Shown: positions 1 to 6,005, counted from the stretch's first letter. The stretch is DNA of 9,523 nt from an uncultured Oscillospiraceae bacterium (GCA_934591725.1 CAKTPR010000086.1:1-9523); one strand, 5' to 3'. Numbers and translations are program-made. The notes: a model not told the origin generated them from the letters alone.

Positions 1-609
1 ATGGCGGAGGTGCGGGACAGCTTCGGTGTGACACTTGAAGAGCTTAACCTCGGCGGCGGCTACGGTGTGCGCTACATCGAAAGCGACAAGCATATCGATA
101 TCCCCGCAAGGGTCAGGGCGCTCGCGGAGCACATTAAGGCGCTTGCCGAGAAGCTTTCCTACCCCATGCCGGTGATCCTCATGGAGCCGGGGCGCAGTAT
201 CGTCGCCGATGCGGGCATGACGCTCTACACCGTCAGCTCCGTCAAGCGCATACCGGGCTATAAGAGCTATGTCGCGGTCGACGGCGGCATGACCGATAAC
301 CCGCGCTACGCTCTCTACGGCTCGAAGTATACCGTGCTCGACGTTGCGGCTCCGCAGAAAACGGAGACCTTTGACCTCGTAGGCCGCTGCTGCGAAAGCG
401 GCGATATCGTCCAGCCCATTGTCAGTCTGAACGCCGAGATAAAGCGCGGCGACCTCGTCGCCGTGTGTACGACCGGCGCATATAACTATTCCATGGCCTC
501 AAACTATAACCGCGTTCCGCGTCCGCCGATCGTGATGCTCGGCGAGGGAGGCGATTACCTCGCCGTCCGCCGTGAGACGCTCGACGATATCGTGAGCATG
601 GATGTGTAA
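1..609 (+). CDS. lysA: Diaminopimelate decarboxylase, C-terminal part (cut by left edge)
   Basis: PLP-dependent enzyme of fold-type III that decarboxylates meso-diaminopimelate to L-lysine, the last step of lysine synthesis. The visible 202 residues hold the glycine-rich phosphate-binding GGGYG (residues 18-22 of this fragment), EPGR (62-65) of the end of the barrel, the VDGGMTDNPR segment (93-102), the C-E-S active-site signature (131-133) and the C-terminal GAYNYSMAS tyrosine segment (159-167) contributed to the dimer active site. The family is usually about 415-430 residues. The reading frame is open to the left edge, so the ATG at base 1 is almost certainly an internal methionine and the true start lies outside the window. 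The stop is TAA at 607-609. No partner gene is visible. The alternatives in this fold, arginine or ornithine decarboxylase, are less likely given the VDGGMTDNPR and CES segments. Confidence 0.95.
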   Translation: MAEVRDSFGVTLEELNLGGGYGVRYIESDKHIDIPARVRALAEHIKALAEKLSYPMPVILMEPGRSIVADAGMTLYTVSSVKRIPGYKSYVAVDGGMTDNPRYALYGSKYTVLDVAAPQKTETFDLVGRCCESGDIVQPIVSLNAEIKRGDLVAVCTTGAYNYSMASNYNRVPRPPIVMLGEGGDYLAVRRETLDDIVSMDV

Positions 610-660
610 AGGAAACGGTTCTGTGTCAATAGCTGGGACAGAGCTTAGCAAAAAAATAGC

Positions 661-697
661 AGAGAGGAGTGGGCGGCGTGGTGTCCACTCCTTTGCT
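661..697 (+). terminator. Weak hairpin downstream of lysA
   Basis: AGGAGTGG (665-672) pairs perfectly with CCACTCCT (685-692). The flanks AGCA and TGCT can extend the stem across a bulge. It is the first hairpin after lysA, but no T-tract follows it, so it is a poor intrinsic terminator and may instead be a processing or stability element. Confidence 0.3.
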
Positions 698-834
698 GTA
701 TAATGAAATGGCCGCATAAGACAGCAGAATACTGCCCCTAAGCTGAAAGCATCTTGAATAGGAAGAAAGTGCAAGAGATGTTTTCAAACTTCACGTCTTT
801 TCTTTTATGCTCTGCTTTTATTTTTACCCTCATG

Positions 835-883
835 CTAAAAGTTGGAGTGCCAGGATTTACCCAGGTACCCCAACTTTTAGTTT
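835..883. terminator. Inverted repeat between convergent genes, candidate bidirectional terminator
   Basis: CTAAAAGTTGG (835-845) and CCAACTTTTAG (870-880) are perfect 11-base complements. Inside them GTGCC (847-851) pairs with GGTAC (864-868) with one G-U, leaving a 12-base loop. The T-run lies inside the 3' arm in both directions, so it could end transcripts from lysA or from the symporter. A long T-tract outside the stem is missing. Confidence 0.5.
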
Positions 884-892
884 ACGACCATT

Positions 893-923
893 AACGCCAT
901 CGGTCATTGACCGATGGCGTTTT
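893..923. terminator. Near-perfect palindrome just beyond the symporter stop
   Basis: AACGCCATCGGTCA (893-906) and TGACCGATGGCGTT (908-921) are exact complements around a single T, giving an effective 12-bp stem with a 5-base loop. TTTT at 920-923 follows on the plus strand, with no matching T-tract on the minus strand. It lies 17 bases past the end of the minus-strand symporter gene, so it most likely ends that transcript, the lysA transcript, or both. A dimeric protein-binding site is the alternative. Confidence 0.55.
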
Positions 924-939
924 GCAGTTGTCAATATTA

Positions 940-2358
940 TCAGGTGTATATCTCGTCTTCCAGCATTGCCGCGGGATCGGAGAAGTGCTCCTTCGTGAGC
1001 TTTGCAACGACGCCGGAGAGCGCGAACAGACCGACGAAGTTCGGGATGGCCATGAGGCCGTTGAAGGTATCGGCGATGTTCCAGACGATGTCTATCGGGG
1101 AGACACAGCCGATGACGATGACGATCGCGAACGCTGCCTGATAGTACTTGATGGCCTTGATGCCGAAGAGATACTGCGCGCAGCGGCTGCCGTAGAGCGC
1201 CCAGCCGAGGACGGTCGAGAACGCGAAGAGAATCAGTGCGACGGCCACGAAGAGCGCTGCGAGCTTGTCGCCGAATATTGTCGCGACGGCGGCGGTGATG
1301 AGCTCGGAGCCGGGCTTTACACCGAAGTTGATATCGACGCCGCTGCATATTATCGTGAGCGCCGTCATGCTGCAGATGACGATGGTGTCAACAAAGACCT
1401 CGAAGATGCCGTAGAGCCCCTGATGCACTGCCGAGGGAGTTTCCGCAGCGGCGTGTGCGATAGCTGCCGAGCCAAGACCGGCTTCGTTCGAGAACGCGCT
1501 GCGCCTGAGACCCCATACGAGCGCTTCCTTGAGCGCGATGCCGGAGGCCGCGCCGAGGACGGCGCGCGGGCTGAACGCGGCGGTGAATATCTTTGCGAAT
1601 GCGCCGCCGATGTTCCCTGCATGGGAGAAGATGACGCCGAGGCAGACGAGCACGTAGAACACGCTCATGATCGGGACGAGCTTTTCTGCGACCTTGCCGA
1701 TGCGCTTGATGCCGCCGAGCAGGATCAGCGCGACGAGAGCCGCGAGGGACAGACCGATGACCCAGTGGATAACGGTGATGCCGCTGTCGTTTATCGTGAA
1801 GAAGGCGGTAATAGCGTTCGTGATGGAGCCGGTGATGGCGTTCACCTGACTCATGTTGCCGATGCCGAAGCAGGCGACGCCGGCGAGAGCGGCGTACACT
1901 ATGGCCAGCCACTTCCACTTCGGGCCGATGCCGGCGATGTAATACATCGGGCCGCCGACCCAGTCGCCCTTTTCATCGCGCTGGCGGTACTGGATGGAGA
2001 GCACGACCTCAGAGTACTTTATGACCATACCAAGCAGTGCGGCGACCCACAGCCAGAACACAGCGCCGTAGCCGCCGAGGGCGATGGCCTGCGAGGTACC
2101 GACTATATTGCCGGTGCCGACGGTGGCGGCAAGAGCGGTGGTCACGGCCTGAAGCGGCGTGACGGCGCCTTTTCCGGCTTCCGTCTTTTTGAACATCTTG
2201 CCGACGGTGTTTTTCATAGCGTAGCCGAAGTGGCTGAACTGCACTGCCTTGGTGCGGACGGTCAGCAGTATGCCGCCGACCATGACGCAGGGCAGGAACA
2301 TATACAGCCACGCGAAGTCGTTAAGAGCTCCGGTGAAGAAATCGATAAATGCCTGCAT
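940..2358 (-). CDS. Sodium:alanine/glycine symporter (AGCS family)
   Basis: Integral membrane secondary transporter that imports alanine or glycine with sodium. The 472-residue length is normal for the family. Visible family segments are the TVRTKAVQF region (33-41), TPLQA...GTGNIVGTSQAIAL (67-94) with the unwound helix that binds substrate and Na+, the GGPMYY signature (135-140), and the FSNEAGLGSAAIAHAAAETP segment (289-308), followed by several further hydrophobic helices. I chose the ATG at 2358 because AAGGAGG lies 8 bases upstream (complement of 2367-2373); an in-frame ATG at 2415 would add 19 residues without family similarity and has no such site. The gene appears monocistronic, converges on lysA and diverges from the SprT-like gene. 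Alanine versus glycine preference cannot be read from sequence. Confidence 0.95.
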   Translation of the reverse strand: MQAFIDFFTGALNDFAWLYMFLPCVMVGGILLTVRTKAVQFSHFGYAMKNTVGKMFKKTEAGKGAVTPLQAVTTALAATVGTGNIVGTSQAIALGGYGAVFWLWVAALLGMVIKYSEVVLSIQYRQRDEKGDWVGGPMYYIAGIGPKWKWLAIVYAALAGVACFGIGNMSQVNAITGSITNAITAFFTINDSGITVIHWVIGLSLAALVALILLGGIKRIGKVAEKLVPIMSVFYVLVCLGVIFSHAGNIGGAFAKIFTAAFSPRAVLGAASGIALKEALVWGLRRSAFSNEAGLGSAAIAHAAAETPSAVHQGLYGIFEVFVDTIVICSMTALTIICSGVDINFGVKPGSELITAAVATIFGDKLAALFVAVALILFAFSTVLGWALYGSRCAQYLFGIKAIKYYQAAFAIVIVIGCVSPIDIVWNIADTFNGLMAIPNFVGLFALSGVVAKLTKEHFSDPAAMLEDEIYT

Positions 2359-2402
2359 GCTTGTATCCTCCTTATTTGATAGATACCGGTTGACAAGAAT
2401 GA

Positions 2403-2431
2403 CTGATATGTACAAATCTAATATATGTCAA
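2403..2431 (-). promoter_or_regulatory. Putative promoter of the symporter gene
   Basis: On the minus strand a perfect -35 TTGACA (2431-2426) is followed 17 bases later by TATCAG (2408-2403), which matches the -10 consensus at 4 of 6 positions. Transcription would start near 2396, about 38 bases before the chosen ATG, so no room remains for a riboswitch. The perfect -35 and spacing support it; the -10 is mediocre. Confidence 0.5.
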
Positions 2432-2540
2432 ACTTTTATCCATTAAGAAACGGCATTGATAACGACGCTTTTGTAATGAATCCCGGACACCAGCTTTGGG
2501 GATGATTGGCGTTAAAGACGGCTGAAGCCCGGCCGGTATT

Positions 2541-2703
2541 TAATTGATGTGAGAAATATAGCATCGGAAACGAGCAATTGCAAGAGAAATTTTGCATTTC
2601 GGCATAGTGCAGAATAATCCGCTGCTGTAATGTTCACTCCATGTGAAATATAACGACTATTAATGAGGCAATATGCGTATATCTATGAGAAATATTAATT
2701 GAT
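2541..2703 (+). repeat. Short permuted direct repeats upstream of the SprT-like gene
   Basis: TAATTGAT occurs at 2541-2548 and 2696-2703. TGAGAAATAT occurs at 2550-2559 and 2686-2695. The two words are adjacent in both copies but in opposite order. A third near copy, TGTGAAATAT, lies at 2642-2651. These could be operator half-sites, but AT-rich sequence produces such matches by chance. Confidence 0.35.
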
Positions 2704-2708
2704 AAAAC

Positions 2709-2732
2709 GCGGTCTTGCATTACAAAGACCGC
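2709..2732 (+). other. Small hairpin in the SprT-like gene leader
   Basis: GCGGTCTT (2709-2716) pairs perfectly with AAGACCGC (2725-2732) around an 8-base loop. On the plus strand there is no T-tract after it; on the minus strand GTTTTATC follows. It may be a leader hairpin, or a terminator protecting the symporter promoter from minus-strand readthrough. It lies 47 bases before the ATG. Confidence 0.35.
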
Positions 2733-2779
2733 TGTGTTAAGCTGAACTCAGACAGATATATAGAAGGAGCGTGAGGAAA

Positions 2780-3298
2780 ATGCACAGTCTTGAAGAGGTA
2801 CGCGCGGAATATGACAGGCTCGACAGGCTCTGCGGGATAGACACATCGGGGATCGAACTGAGGATATCAAAGCGCGCAGTGAAGCAGCTCGGCAGCTTCC
2901 GCAGCCCGCGCCGGGGCGGAAAGGACGGCCTGTGCATCACGCTCTCATACCTGATACTTGAGGACGACGAGCAATTCTGGGACACCGTGCGCCATGAGTA
3001 TGCGCACGCCGCGGTGTATCTCCTCCACCCCGGTGAGCGCCACGGGCACGATAAGGTCTGGAAGGATATGTGCCGCCGCATCGGGTGCAGTCCTGAGCGG
3101 CTCGCGTCGGAAAAGGGACAGGCGGCGGAGAGCCGCCGCGCGGAAGCAAAGTACATTATCCGCTGCGAACTCTGCGGCAGAGAGAGCCGGTACATGCGCC
3201 GGGGCAAGGCGGTCGACCTGCTGCTGCGCGGGCGCGGCCGGGCGCTGCGCTGCACGGGCTGCGGCGGGAGCAGCTTTAAGCTCTTTGTCAGAAAATAA
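2780..3298 (+). CDS. SprT-like zinc metalloprotease with C-terminal zinc ribbon
   Basis: Cytosolic protein of 172 residues, close to the usual size of bacterial SprT-like proteins. The metalloprotease core has HEYAH at residues 72-76 (zinc ligands His72 and His76, general base Glu73) and a downstream RHGHDKVW segment whose histidine (about 90) is the expected third ligand. A C-terminal zinc ribbon is formed by C-x2-C at 129/132 and C-x2-C at 158/161. The bacterial family is poorly characterised; relatives such as eukaryotic Spartan cleave DNA-protein crosslinks, but that role is only an inference here. I chose ATG 2780 because AAGGAG (2764-2769) is 10 bases upstream; the in-frame GTG at 2771 would sit almost on top of that site. 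The gene stands alone, since nagA downstream has its own promoter. Confidence 0.85.
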   Translation: MHSLEEVRAEYDRLDRLCGIDTSGIELRISKRAVKQLGSFRSPRRGGKDGLCITLSYLILEDDEQFWDTVRHEYAHAAVYLLHPGERHGHDKVWKDMCRRIGCSPERLASEKGQAAESRRAEAKYIIRCELCGRESRYMRRGKAVDLLLRGRGRALRCTGCGGSSFKLFVRK

Positions 3299-3303
3299 TT
3301 GGT

Positions 3304-3332
3304 TTGACGGCGGCGCGGATAGGTGATATTCT
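3304..3332 (+). promoter_or_regulatory. Putative promoter of the nagA cluster
   Basis: TTGACG (3304-3309), a 17-base spacer and TATTCT (3327-3332), with TGA directly before the -10 as an extended -10. Transcription would start near 3339, giving a leader of about 55 bases before nagA. The same 17-base, extended -10 layout recurs at other promoters in this window. Confidence 0.6.
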
Positions 3333-3393
3333 ATAAACAGCTCTACAGTAGAAATATACAGCAATAAGACGTAAATGAATGGAGGTTTTCAGC

Positions 3394-4521
3394 ATGATAA
3401 TCAACAATGCAAAAGTATACCGCAACGGACACTTTGAAAGCGCATCCATCGAATTTGACAGTCATATACGTTCATTTTCTCCCGGCGAGGGAATGGACGC
3501 CTGCGGCGCTTATATCATCCCCGGTCTTATCGACGTGCACACCCACGGCGCGATGGGGATAGACGCGAGCGACTGCACCGCCGAGCAGATACATCATCTG
3601 GCGCAGTTTTATTCGGACAACGGCGTCACGTCCTTCTGCTTCACTACGCTGACCGTCCCCGCGGACGAGCTGCGAAGCGCGATGAAGAACATCCGCGCCT
3701 ATGAGCGCTACGGCGGCGAGGCCAAGTGCGCGGGCGTGCATCTCGAAGGCCCGTTCGTTTCGCGCGGCAAGTGCGGCGCTCAGAACCCCGATAACATCCT
3801 GAAGCCGGATATCGCGCTCTTTAATGAGCTCAACGAGCTGAGCGGCGGGGTAGTGCGCCTCATAACCGTCGCCCCGGAGGTCGAGGGTGCGCTGGACTTT
3901 ATCCGCGAAGCGTCGAAGGTCTGCACCGTGTCCCTCGGCCACAGCACCGCGGATTACGAGCAGGCCATGGCCGGCTTTGAAGCGGGCGCGACGCACGTGA
4001 CGCACCTCTTCAACGGCATGGAGCCTTTCCACCACAGAAAGCCCGGCCTTGTCGGCGCGGCGCTCACGGCGGGGGCGAATGTCGAGCTCATCTGCGACGG
4101 CGTGCATATCCACCCGGCGATGATACTGGCCGTACACAAAATGTTCGGCGACAGGCTCATCATCGTCAGCGACTCTCTGCGCTGCGCCGGGCTCTGCGAC
4201 GGGCGCTATAATCTCGGCGGGCTGCCGATGATCGTGCGCGACGGACGCGCAACGCTGCTTGACGGCACGATAGCCGGTTCGTCGAGCAATCTGCTTCAGG
4301 AGCTGCGCAACGTCGTGTCCTACGGTGTGCCGCTCGAAGCCGCCGTCAGGGCCGCGACCGAGACGCCCGCGAAGGACATCGGCGTGTTCGACAGCATCGG
4401 CTCGCTCGACGTCGGCAAGTGCGCGGACTTCCTCGTTCTCAATAAGGATCTCAAGCTGATGGCGACCTTTATCGACGGCAGGCTTGTAAACGGCACGACC
4501 GATTTTGAGTCCGTAAAATAA
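3394..4521 (+). CDS. nagA: N-acetylglucosamine-6-phosphate deacetylase
   Basis: Amidohydrolase-superfamily (TIM-barrel) enzyme that removes acetate from GlcNAc-6-phosphate to give glucosamine-6-phosphate, feeding glycolysis via NagB or peptidoglycan synthesis via GlmM. The 375-residue length is normal. Landmarks: HTH after GLIDV (His49, His51), HLEGP with metal-ligand Glu118, GHST (His183), THLFN (His204), the substrate-side DGVHIHP segment (about 235-241), the catalytic aspartate in IVSDS (Asp260) and GTIAGSS near 291-297. I chose ATG 3394 because GGAGG (3381-3385) lies 8 bases upstream; the in-frame ATG at 3379 overlaps this site. No nagB or PTS gene is in view, so the partner enzyme is encoded elsewhere. 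The PrsW-family gene starts 26 bases after the stop and is probably co-transcribed. Confidence 0.95.
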   Translation: MIINNAKVYRNGHFESASIEFDSHIRSFSPGEGMDACGAYIIPGLIDVHTHGAMGIDASDCTAEQIHHLAQFYSDNGVTSFCFTTLTVPADELRSAMKNIRAYERYGGEAKCAGVHLEGPFVSRGKCGAQNPDNILKPDIALFNELNELSGGVVRLITVAPEVEGALDFIREASKVCTVSLGHSTADYEQAMAGFEAGATHVTHLFNGMEPFHHRKPGLVGAALTAGANVELICDGVHIHPAMILAVHKMFGDRLIIVSDSLRCAGLCDGRYNLGGLPMIVRDGRATLLDGTIAGSSSNLLQELRNVVSYGVPLEAAVRAATETPAKDIGVFDSIGSLDVGKCADFLVLNKDLKLMATFIDGRLVNGTTDFESVK

Positions 4522-4547
4522 AAAGATACCTGGGGTGACTCGAACCA

Positions 4548-5279
4548 ATGGCGATATACTATATTGATCCCGTGCTTGCGGCCGCGGCGATAATTCCCGC
4601 AGTCGTGCTGCTCATAAAGGTCTATCAGGCCGACCGGCTTGAGAAGGAGCCCGTTTCGCTGATCCTCTCGCTGGTGTTCTTCGGCGTGTTGTCGACGGCG
4701 ATAGCAATGGTGCTCGAACAGGTCGGCACCGCGGTGCTGGGGAGTTACCTGCCAGAGGGGAGTATTGCGTATAATGCCGTGCTGTATTTCGGCATCGTCG
4801 CGTTCTCGGAGGAGGGGGCAAAGTACCTCCTGCTCAAAAAGCGGACGTGGAGGGATATCAACTTCAACTGCCAGTTTGACGGGGTGGTGTACGGCGTGTC
4901 CGTCTCTTTGGGCTTTGCGCTGTGGGAGAATCTGGGCTATGTCGCGATGTACGGCTTCGGCACGGCGCTTGTCCGCGCGGTCACGGCTGTGCCGGGGCAT
5001 GCCTGCTTCGGCGTGTTCATGGGCGCGTGGTACGGCATGGCAAAGCGCTGGGAGGGCGCGGGCTTTGAGAGCCGCTCCAAGACCTGCCGCACTATGGCGC
5101 TGCTGCTGCCCGCGCTCATCCACGGCTGCTATGACTTCATCGCGACCTATGAAAATGTGGGAGCCAGCTGGGTATTCGCGGTGTTCGTGGTGCTGCTGTT
5201 CGTCGTGTCGCTGATCCTAGTGCGCCGCCTTTCGGCAAATGACAGATACATCAATAACGGCGGCAGATTCTTTTTCTGA
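4548..5279 (+). CDS. PrsW-family intramembrane metalloprotease
   Basis: Polytopic membrane protein of 243 residues, a typical size. It shows the PrsW family signatures in order: EExxK in FSEEGAK (Glu88, Glu89, Lys92), the FDGVVYG segment (110-116), ENLGY (127-131), a conserved histidine in PGHACFG (His151) and another in LIHGCYDF (His192). These lie in or next to predicted membrane helices, with further hydrophobic stretches at about 8-24, 37-55 and 205-225. In Bacillus and Clostridioides PrsW cleaves anti-sigma factor RsiW/RsiT at site 1. No sigma/anti-sigma pair lies in this window, so the substrate here is unknown. The ribosome site is weak (GGGGTGA at 4532-4538), and the start is 26 bases after nagA, which suggests translation depends partly on the upstream gene. 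The small Nif11-like gene follows after 12 bases. Confidence 0.88.
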   Translation: MAIYYIDPVLAAAAIIPAVVLLIKVYQADRLEKEPVSLILSLVFFGVLSTAIAMVLEQVGTAVLGSYLPEGSIAYNAVLYFGIVAFSEEGAKYLLLKKRTWRDINFNCQFDGVVYGVSVSLGFALWENLGYVAMYGFGTALVRAVTAVPGHACFGVFMGAWYGMAKRWEGAGFESRSKTCRTMALLLPALIHGCYDFIATYENVGASWVFAVFVVLLFVVSLILVRRLSANDRYINNGGRFFF

Positions 5280-5291
5280 ACGGAGAAGGCA

Positions 5292-5603
5292 ATGAAAGAA
5301 AACGTAGGAAAATTTTTCGAGCTATACGCTTCCGACCCCGCGGTACGCAGCCGCGTGGAGGAGAACGTCGCGGCGTACCCCGGCAGCTATGAGATACGCG
5401 AGGCGCTGACGGAGTTTGCGCTGCTGCCGGTCGCGGAGGAGCTGGGGCTCGGCTTCACAATCCAGGAGCTGCGCGCCTACGAGACGCGGCTCAAGCTTGA
5501 GCGCGGCATGGCCAAGGACGGCGAATACGACCGCAGCGAGCACAGCTATTGGCTGCTCGAACGCGGCTGGGAGGAGCCCCGGCCCGAAACAGAGAAAAAA
5601 TGA
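5292..5603 (+). CDS. Small protein with Nif11-like N-terminus
   Basis: A 103-residue, acidic, soluble protein without signal peptide or membrane helix. I do not recognise it with certainty. Its first 60 residues follow the Nif11 layout: MKENVGKFFELYASDP, then a helical stretch, then AEELGLGFTIQEL, matching the pattern of an N-terminal helix, an SDPxxR turn and an A..LG..FT..EL end. Nif11 domains occur in nitrogen-fixation-associated proteins and as leader peptides of ribosomally made natural products. Here no Gly-Gly cleavage site and no Cys/Ser/Thr-rich core follow; the tail is charged and aromatic (SYWLLERGWEEP), so a peptide-precursor role is not supported. The ribosome site is GGAGAAGG at 5281-5288. 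The TGA stop (5601-5603) overlaps the next ATG in the string ATGA, so the next frame was probably translationally coupled to it. Confidence 0.7.
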   Translation: MKENVGKFFELYASDPAVRSRVEENVAAYPGSYEIREALTEFALLPVAEELGLGFTIQELRAYETRLKLERGMAKDGEYDRSEHSYWLLERGWEEPRPETEKK

Positions 5604-5880
5604 AGAAGCTGCTTTGCGCTGCGCTGGCCCTATGTATGCTGCTGCTCTGCGCCTGCGGCGAAGCCGCGCCGGCGACTGCACCTTGGAGCGCGGCGGAATA
5701 AATGTCAGCGGCGGTACGCTTATCATTGACGGCTCGCTTTGGCTCGGCGAGGGCGACGTTACTGTGACCGGTGGGGAGCTTGTGATACCCGGCGGCGAGG
5801 AAGCTGTCGCGCTGGATAACGGCAGCGTCAATGTCACCGGCGGCGCGATATCAAATGAAATCCGATCAGAGATCGGATGA
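5600..5880 (+). pseudogene. Broken lipoprotein gene: signal peptide plus out-of-frame beta-repeat remnant
   Basis: ATG 5600 opens a clear lipoprotein signal (MKKLLCAALALC...LLCACG, lipobox cysteine at residue 19) but stops at TAA 5699-5701 after only 33 codons. In another frame, from about 5671 to the TGA at 5878-5880, lies a protein-like stretch with repeated T-V-x-G-G-x-L units (NVSGGTLIIDG, DVTVTGGELVIPGG, SVNVTGGA). It resembles the beta-helix-like repeats of carbohydrate-binding domain lipoproteins of Clostridia. No good start codon serves that frame and I see no slippery site, so I infer an internal deletion or frameshift in a once longer secreted lipoprotein. The final residues are encoded by the first unit of the hairpin array. 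An alternative is that the 33-codon signal-bearing peptide alone is made, coupled through ATGA to the upstream gene. Confidence 0.6.
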
Positions 5881-5950
5881 AATCTGACTGCGTCAGATGA
5901 AATCCAAGCTCCGCTTGGATGAAATCGTCTGCTTTGCAGACGGATAGATA
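5855..5950. repeat. Array of four small hairpins with constant ATGAAAT linkers
   Basis: The word ATGAAAT starts at 5855, 5877, 5897 and 5919, with spacings of 22, 20 and 22 bases. After each copy comes a short perfect hairpin of different sequence: CCGATC/GATCGG (5862-5876), CTGAC/GTCAG (5884-5896), CCAAGC/GCTTGG (5904-5918) and CGTCTGC/GCAGACG (5926-5942). Each loop is three bases closed by C-G (AGA, TGC, TCC, TTT). A degenerate linker, GGATAGAT, ends the array. The stems share no sequence yet all are perfectly complementary, so structure rather than sequence is what the units have in common. The array is not a CRISPR (units too short, repeat not palindromic). It lies in the 3' end of the nagA cluster, directly before its terminator. 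Function unknown. Confidence 0.85.
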
Positions 5951-5952
5951 AT

Positions 5953-5992
5953 AAAGAGTGCTCTGCAAGGCTTTTTGCAGAGCACTCTTTTA
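5953..5992. terminator. Bidirectional intrinsic terminator
   Basis: A perfect 16-bp stem pairs 5953-5968 (AAAGAGTGCTCTGCAA) with 5975-5990 around the 6-base loop GGCTTT. T-rich ends follow in both directions: CTCTTTTA on the plus strand and CTCTTTATTAT on the minus strand. It ends the nagA cluster and the convergent dehydratase gene, whose stop lies 13 bases away. Confidence 0.92.
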
Positions 5993-6005
5993 TGCATTAT
6001 TCCGT

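Larger units (their letters stand above)
610..939. other. Convergent intergenic region without a gene
   Basis: This is the gap between the stop of lysA and the stop of the minus-strand symporter. I see no convincing coding frame. It holds a hairpin at 665-692, a T-rich run near 800-826 and two strong inverted repeats at 835-880 and 893-921. An imperfect long-range complement also exists between 650-664 (A-run then AGCAGAG) and 810-824 (CTCTGCT then T-rich), so part of the lysA trailer could fold as one unit. Confidence 0.6.
2359..2779. other. Divergent intergenic region without a gene
   Basis: AT-rich relative to its neighbours, between the symporter start and the SprT-like start. It contains the symporter promoter and ribosome site, short direct repeats at 2541-2703, and a small hairpin at 2709-2732. 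I checked the minus strand for glycine riboswitch and T-box hallmarks, plausible ahead of an amino-acid transporter, and did not see them. A candidate plus-strand promoter, TTGATA (2699-2704) with TACAAA (2721-2726), is weak. Nothing else is recognised. Confidence 0.6.

Noticed and set aside
699..704. A perfect TATAAT after lysA
   Set aside because: The -35 position about 17 bases upstream (GCGTGG) has no similarity to TTGACA and no gene follows on the plus strand.
499..774. A 91-codon open frame on the minus strand across the end of lysA
   Set aside because: Half lies antisense to lysA, no ribosome site and no protein-like pattern.
907..2379. A 490-codon open frame on the plus strand opposite the symporter gene
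   Set aside because: Its protein is highly charged and low in hydrophobic residues without any family motif. It is the typical antisense shadow of a GC-rich gene with biased third positions; the minus-strand symporter is unmistakable.
2432..2600. Possible glycine riboswitch or T-box ahead of the symporter
   Set aside because: No glycine riboswitch core or T-box sequence was found on the minus strand, and the likely promoter at 2403-2431 leaves a leader of only about 38 bases.
3472..4548. A 358-codon open frame on the minus strand opposite nagA
   Set aside because: Antisense shadow of nagA; no recognisable domain and the plus-strand frame has all catalytic residues.
4528..4548. A tRNA T-loop-like string on the minus strand (GGTTCGAGTCACCCCA) between nagA and the PrsW-family gene
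   Set aside because: The T-stem would not pair (CATTGG against CACCC) and no anticodon or D arm lies upstream, so it is most likely chance rather than a tRNA or attachment-site remnant.
5855..5949. Micro-frames beginning MKS at the array linkers (ATG of ATGAAAT), and the idea of a CRISPR array
   Set aside because: The micro-frames are 7-16 codons with no ribosome site. Units of 20-24 bases with a 7-9 base constant part and self-complementary variable parts do not fit CRISPR repeats and spacers.
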